From assembly GCF_964186585.1 (NCBI RefSeq), contig NZ_OZ075067.1:2728001-2792000 (forward strand): a stretch of DNA of 64,000 nucleotides, given 5' to 3'. The translations under genes were made by a program, and so were the position numbers. Below the pieces are notes generated by a model. The model saw only the letters and a program-made list of their open reading frames with translations. It did not search any database and was not told the origin of the DNA. How positions within the stretch are numbered: the first letter of the stretch is position 1; every line of letters begins with the position of its first letter. The DNA is from Microbacterium sp. MM2322 (GTDB lineage Bacteria; Actinomycetota; Actinomycetes; Actinomycetales; Microbacteriaceae). Shown one piece after another: positions 61,163 to 64,000 of the stretch.

Positions 61163-62446
61163 ATGAAGAATCGACGCCTCCTCGCCATCGCCGCTGCCGG
61201 CGTGGCGCTGGCCGTCACGCTGACCGGTTGCGGCGGTGGATCCGGCGCTGGAAACGGCGACGAGAAGATCACGCTGCGCTTCGCCTGGTGGGGCAGTGAC
61301 GAGCTGAACGCCATCAAGGCGGAGCAGATCAAGCTGTTCGAAAAGGCCAACCCGAACATCACGGTCGAGGGTGAGCCCAGCGAGTACAACGGCTACTACG
61401 ACAAGCTCGCCACCCAGGTGGCCGGCGGCGGCGCACCCGACGCGCTGCAGATCACGTACGACGCGCTGCCGCTCTACAAGAGCAAGAACGCGATCGCCGA
61501 CATCAGCGGCGACATCGACCAGTCGGCCTTCCAGGCCGGCTCGCTCGACGCCGGCATCATCGACGGCAAGCTCTACGCCCTGCCGACCGGTGTCGGTTCG
61601 CGCGGCATCATCGTCAACCCCGCTGTCTTCGAGAAGGCCGGCGTCGCGCTCCCCGACGACACGTCGTGGACGTGGGACGACTACATCTCGATCGCCAAGG
61701 AGCTCTCCGAGAAGGCCGGCAAGGGCACCTACGGCTCGTCGGCGATCTCGAACGACCAGTCGCTCATGGCCTTCGCCCGCCAGAACGGTGAGGACCTCTA
61801 CACCGCCGACGGAAAGTTCGGCGTGAGCGAGGGCACCGCTGAGAAGTTCTTCCAGTTCTCGAAGGACCTGCAGGAGTCCGGCGGCTCACCCGACGCCTCC
61901 ACCGCGGCCGAGGACGCATCGGCGTCGCTCGAGCAGAGCCTCATGGGTCAGGGCAAGGTCGGCATGACCTTCGCCCCGCTCAACTTCATCGGCATCTACG
62001 CGGGCGCGTCGGGCCAGGAGCTGAAGATCCTCAACGTTCCCGGTGACAGCGACGGCAAGGTGGGTCTCGTCATCCAGCCGACCGTGCAGTACGCGGTCTA
62101 CTCGAAGTCGAAGCACCCCAAGGAAGCGGCGAAGCTGATCGACTTCCTGCTGAACAGCGAGGAAGCGGGCCCGCTCAACAAGCTGACCCTCGGCATCCCC
62201 GCCGACCCGAAGGTCCTCGAGGCCATCACGCCCGATCTGACGGAGTCCGAGAAGGAGCAGGTGGCCTTCATCGACCGCCTGTCGAAGGCCGGTGGCACGC
62301 CGCAGAACCCGATCGCGCTGCCGACCTCGCAGCTCGGCCCGATCATCACCAAGCTGCTCGACGACGTCACCTTCGACAAGACGACCCCCGCGGATGCCGC
62401 GAAGGAACTCCTGTCGCAGGTCGACACGGCACTCGCCGCGAGCTGA
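61163..62446 (+). CDS. ABC transporter sugar-binding lipoprotein
   Basis: A 427-residue family 1 binding protein. Lipobox LTGC with Cys23, then a Gly/Ser linker. Conserved blocks: LRFAWWGSDELNAIKAEQIKLFEKANPNI-type N-terminal region and LPTGVGSRGIIVNPAVFEKAGVALPDD. It is the only binding protein near the two permeases at 57826-59668, so they probably form one split importer under shared LacI control. A hairpin follows the stop, then a rhamnogalacturonan-acetylesterase-like gene, pointing to an acetylated pectic or hemicellulosic oligosaccharide as ligand. Confidence 0.92.
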   Translation: MKNRRLLAIAAAGVALAVTLTGCGGGSGAGNGDEKITLRFAWWGSDELNAIKAEQIKLFEKANPNITVEGEPSEYNGYYDKLATQVAGGGAPDALQITYDALPLYKSKNAIADISGDIDQSAFQAGSLDAGIIDGKLYALPTGVGSRGIIVNPAVFEKAGVALPDDTSWTWDDYISIAKELSEKAGKGTYGSSAISNDQSLMAFARQNGEDLYTADGKFGVSEGTAEKFFQFSKDLQESGGSPDASTAAEDASASLEQSLMGQGKVGMTFAPLNFIGIYAGASGQELKILNVPGDSDGKVGLVIQPTVQYAVYSKSKHPKEAAKLIDFLLNSEEAGPLNKLTLGIPADPKVLEAITPDLTESEKEQVAFIDRLSKAGGTPQNPIALPTSQLGPIITKLLDDVTFDKTTPADAAKELLSQVDTALAAS

Positions 62447-62452
62447 CAGACG

Positions 62453-62486
62453 GATGCGGCGGTCGGGATCTCCCGGCCGCCGCATC
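62453..62486 (+). terminator. Hairpin after the binding-protein gene
   Basis: GATGCGGCGG pairs with CCGCCGCATC, extended inward by TCGGGA/TCCCGG with one mismatch. It starts 6 bp after the stop. The next gene begins 30 bp further, so it may act as a partial terminator. Confidence 0.65.
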
Positions 62487-62515
62487 GCCATGTCCCGGAC
62501 CATCGGAGGATGCGG

Positions 62516-63190
62516 ATGACTTATCACCTGGCGGGAGACTCGACCGTCGCGCCCATGACCGCCGCGGAGGCGCCGATGGCCGGGTGGGGCGAATGCCTCG
62601 ACGAATTCGTGTCGGCGCCGGTCCTGAACCATGCGTTCGGCGGGGCGACGACCGAGTCGTTCCTCGCGAGCGGGACGTGGGAACGGCTGCTCGGGAATGT
62701 CGTCGAGGGTGACACGGTGGTGATCCAGTTCGGCCACAACGATCAGAAGCAGCCTGAGCTGCTCGCCTCCCGCGGCGGGTACACGGATCGGCTGCGGCGG
62801 ATGGTGGCGGACGTGCGCGAACGCGGCGCGCGGCCCGTGCTCTGCACGTCGTGCGAACGGCGCTGGTACGACGGCGAGCGCGTGACGCCGACGCACGGCG
62901 ACTACCCGAATGCCGTGCGCGACCTCGCCGCGGAGGAGGGCGTCGACCTCATCGACCTCACGGCGTTCACGACCTGGCTCTACGAGGATCTGGGGGATGC
63001 GGCATCCGCCCGGTTGTTGTCGCACTACGCGCCTGGGGAGACCACCGCGTGGCCGGAGGGCTTGGTCGACGACACGCACTTCCGCCTCGAGGGGGCGCGT
63101 CGGATCGCGCGCTTCGTGGCGACGAGCCTGCGCGCGATCGAGCGTCGCGACGGCAATCAGCCGGCGAAGGGGTCGACGCTGACGGCGTGA
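62516..63190 (+). CDS. SGNH hydrolase, rhamnogalacturonan acetylesterase-like (CE12)
   Basis: A 224-residue esterase with the four SGNH blocks: Ser9 in AGDSTVAP, Gly in FGGATTESF, Asn in IQFGHNDQK and Asp186/His188 in VDDTHF. The order and spacing match rhamnogalacturonan acetylesterases (CE12, YesT/RhgT type), which remove acetyl groups from pectin backbones. There is no signal peptide, so imported acetylated oligomers would be the substrate. ATG 62516 is chosen with GGAGGA 6 nt upstream; ATG 62510 overlaps that SD. Confidence 0.87.
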   Translation: MTYHLAGDSTVAPMTAAEAPMAGWGECLDEFVSAPVLNHAFGGATTESFLASGTWERLLGNVVEGDTVVIQFGHNDQKQPELLASRGGYTDRLRRMVADVRERGARPVLCTSCERRWYDGERVTPTHGDYPNAVRDLAAEEGVDLIDLTAFTTWLYEDLGDAASARLLSHYAPGETTAWPEGLVDDTHFRLEGARRIARFVATSLRAIERRDGNQPAKGSTLTA

Positions 63191-63215
63191 CGCGGGTGCC
63201 TCTTACGCTGGGCAG

Positions 63216-63938
63216 GTGACCGACTACGACCCGCGGATCGTCGACCTCTACGACATCGACAACCCCGACGGTCCAGACCACGACTTCTATCGGGCGCTGG
63301 CCGACGATCGCGAGGCGAGCACGATCCTCGACCTCGGATGCGGGACCGGGATGCTGACGGTCACCCTGGCGCGCGACGGTCGGCGGGTGGTGGGGATGGA
63401 CCCGTCGCGCTCGATGCTCGCGTTCGCTCGCGCCCGCGACGGTGGAGACCGCGTCGAGTGGATCGAAGGTGACAGCACCGCGGCGCCGCCGGGCCCGTTC
63501 GATCTCGTCGTGATGACCGGGAATGTAATGCAGCACATCTCCGACGATGAATGGCCGCGCACCCTCCATGACCTGCACGCCCGAATGCGCTCGGGTGGCA
63601 CGGTGTCGTTCGAGAGCCGCAATCCCGCGTTCCGCGAGTGGGAGTCGTGGGCGTCCGAGAAGCCCGCGACCCGTGACACCGCGCACGGATCGCTCACCGA
63701 GTGGATGGATGTCGAGGTCGTCGACGACCGCATCGTGAGGTTCCGAGCCCGCAACCTCTTCGCGGTCACGGGCGAGACGATCACGGAGGAGCAGTCCCTC
63801 GTGTTCCGCGACCGAGCCGAGCTCGAGTCCGATCTGCGGGCGGCGGGATTCGATGTCGACCGCGTTGACGGCGACTGGGGCGGGACGCCTTTCGATGGGA
63901 CCTCTCGACTGATGATCTTCGTGGCCCGCGCGCGGTAG
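63216..63938 (+). CDS. Class I SAM-dependent methyltransferase
   Basis: A 240-residue methyltransferase. Motif I ILDLGCGTG at residues 38-46, the acidic loop VVGMDPSRSML and motif VVMTGNVMQHI are clear; a beta-rich C-terminal part follows. Substrate not inferable; related proteins are annotated only as SAM methyltransferases. GTG start with TACGCT (63204-63209) 6 nt upstream, suggesting leaderless expression. Its last codons and TAG stop lie inside the first unit of a 15-bp tandem repeat. Confidence 0.85.
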   Translation: MTDYDPRIVDLYDIDNPDGPDHDFYRALADDREASTILDLGCGTGMLTVTLARDGRRVVGMDPSRSMLAFARARDGGDRVEWIEGDSTAAPPGPFDLVVMTGNVMQHISDDEWPRTLHDLHARMRSGGTVSFESRNPAFREWESWASEKPATRDTAHGSLTEWMDVEVVDDRIVRFRARNLFAVTGETITEEQSLVFRDRAELESDLRAAGFDVDRVDGDWGGTPFDGTSRLMIFVARAR

Positions 63939-64000
63939 CGCGGGGCGCGGTAGCGCGGGGCGCGGTAGCGCGGGGCGCGGTAGCGCGGGGCGCGGTGGCG
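63931..64000. repeat. 15-bp tandem repeat (four full units plus a partial) running off the window
   Basis: Unit CGCGGTAGCGCGGGG repeats head to tail from 63931; the fifth, partial unit has one change (TGG for TAG). The array begins within the methyltransferase stop-codon region and continues past the right edge. Each unit contains GCGCGGTAGCGC, which can form a small hairpin. Copy number likely varies between strains. Confidence 0.9.

Noticed and set aside
63931..64000. CRISPR-like interpretation of the terminal repeats
   Set aside because: Units are 15 bp and contiguous with no spacers; it is a simple tandem repeat.

Overview
The window is high-GC, densely coded DNA with strong G/C preference at third codon positions. 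Four lipoprotein sugar-binding proteins come with paired permeases but no dedicated ATPase, LacI-family control recurs, and many genes appear to have leaderless promoters (a -10 hexamer 6-7 nt before the start codon). Together with the very frequent word GGATGCC/GGCATCC this points to an actinobacterium, most likely Microbacteriaceae (Microbacterium-like). That assignment is inference. I see no rRNA, tRNA, CRISPR array, prophage, transposase or integron. It reads as a chromosomal carbohydrate-utilisation region.

Layout. 1-14.4 kb is mixed housekeeping: the end of an SDR gene, two convergent MFS exporters with a MerR regulator, a MenC/NSAR-type enolase-superfamily enzyme, a MetE-like enzyme, a GNAT, a WcbI-like protein, PurU, a 2H phosphoesterase coupled to an M13 peptidase, and a membrane-anchored lipase-like hydrolase. 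13.4-18.6 kb is an L-arabinose locus (LacI regulator, then araD-araB-araA) with an AraR-type operator. 18.7-19.7 kb holds two small membrane proteins. 19.9-35.5 kb is a large divergent sugar locus: leftward Gfo/Idh oxidoreductase, DUF993, TIM-barrel isomerase, LacI, glycerate kinase, DUF2264; rightward ABC importer, GH38 alpha-mannosidase and an uncharacterised gene. Two LacI-type operators sit between the arms. GH38 plus glycerate kinase suggests use of mannosylglycerate or a related glycoside.

35.5-47.2 kb is a second divergent locus. Leftward is a binding protein, two permeases and a YesL-like protein. Rightward is YesL-LplA-LplB-LplC-YesU-YetA-like, closely matching the gene content of the Bacillus subtilis yes/lpl/yetA rhamnogalacturonan locus. 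Both promoters carry the same two-operator arrangement. 47.3-52.4 kb is a choline-to-glycine-betaine operon (BCCT transporter, BetB, BetA). 52.4-55.7 kb has an ABC exporter, a small membrane protein and a FluC/CrcB fluoride-channel pair. 55.8-63.2 kb is a third LacI-box-marked locus: a Gfo/Idh-DUF6807 fusion, two permeases, an alpha/beta hydrolase, a 39-codon leader ORF, a binding protein and a rhamnogalacturonan-acetylesterase-like SGNH hydrolase. A methyltransferase and a 15-bp tandem repeat close the window.

Non-coding structure is rich: a 59-bp repeat in three copies, an ~85-bp composite hairpin repeat at two convergent gene ends, a 151-bp-period tandem duplication before araD, and strong hairpins directly after three of the four binding-protein genes. 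Taken together, the enzymes suggest a plant-litter or rhizosphere bacterium using pectin, arabinan and mannoside breakdown products.
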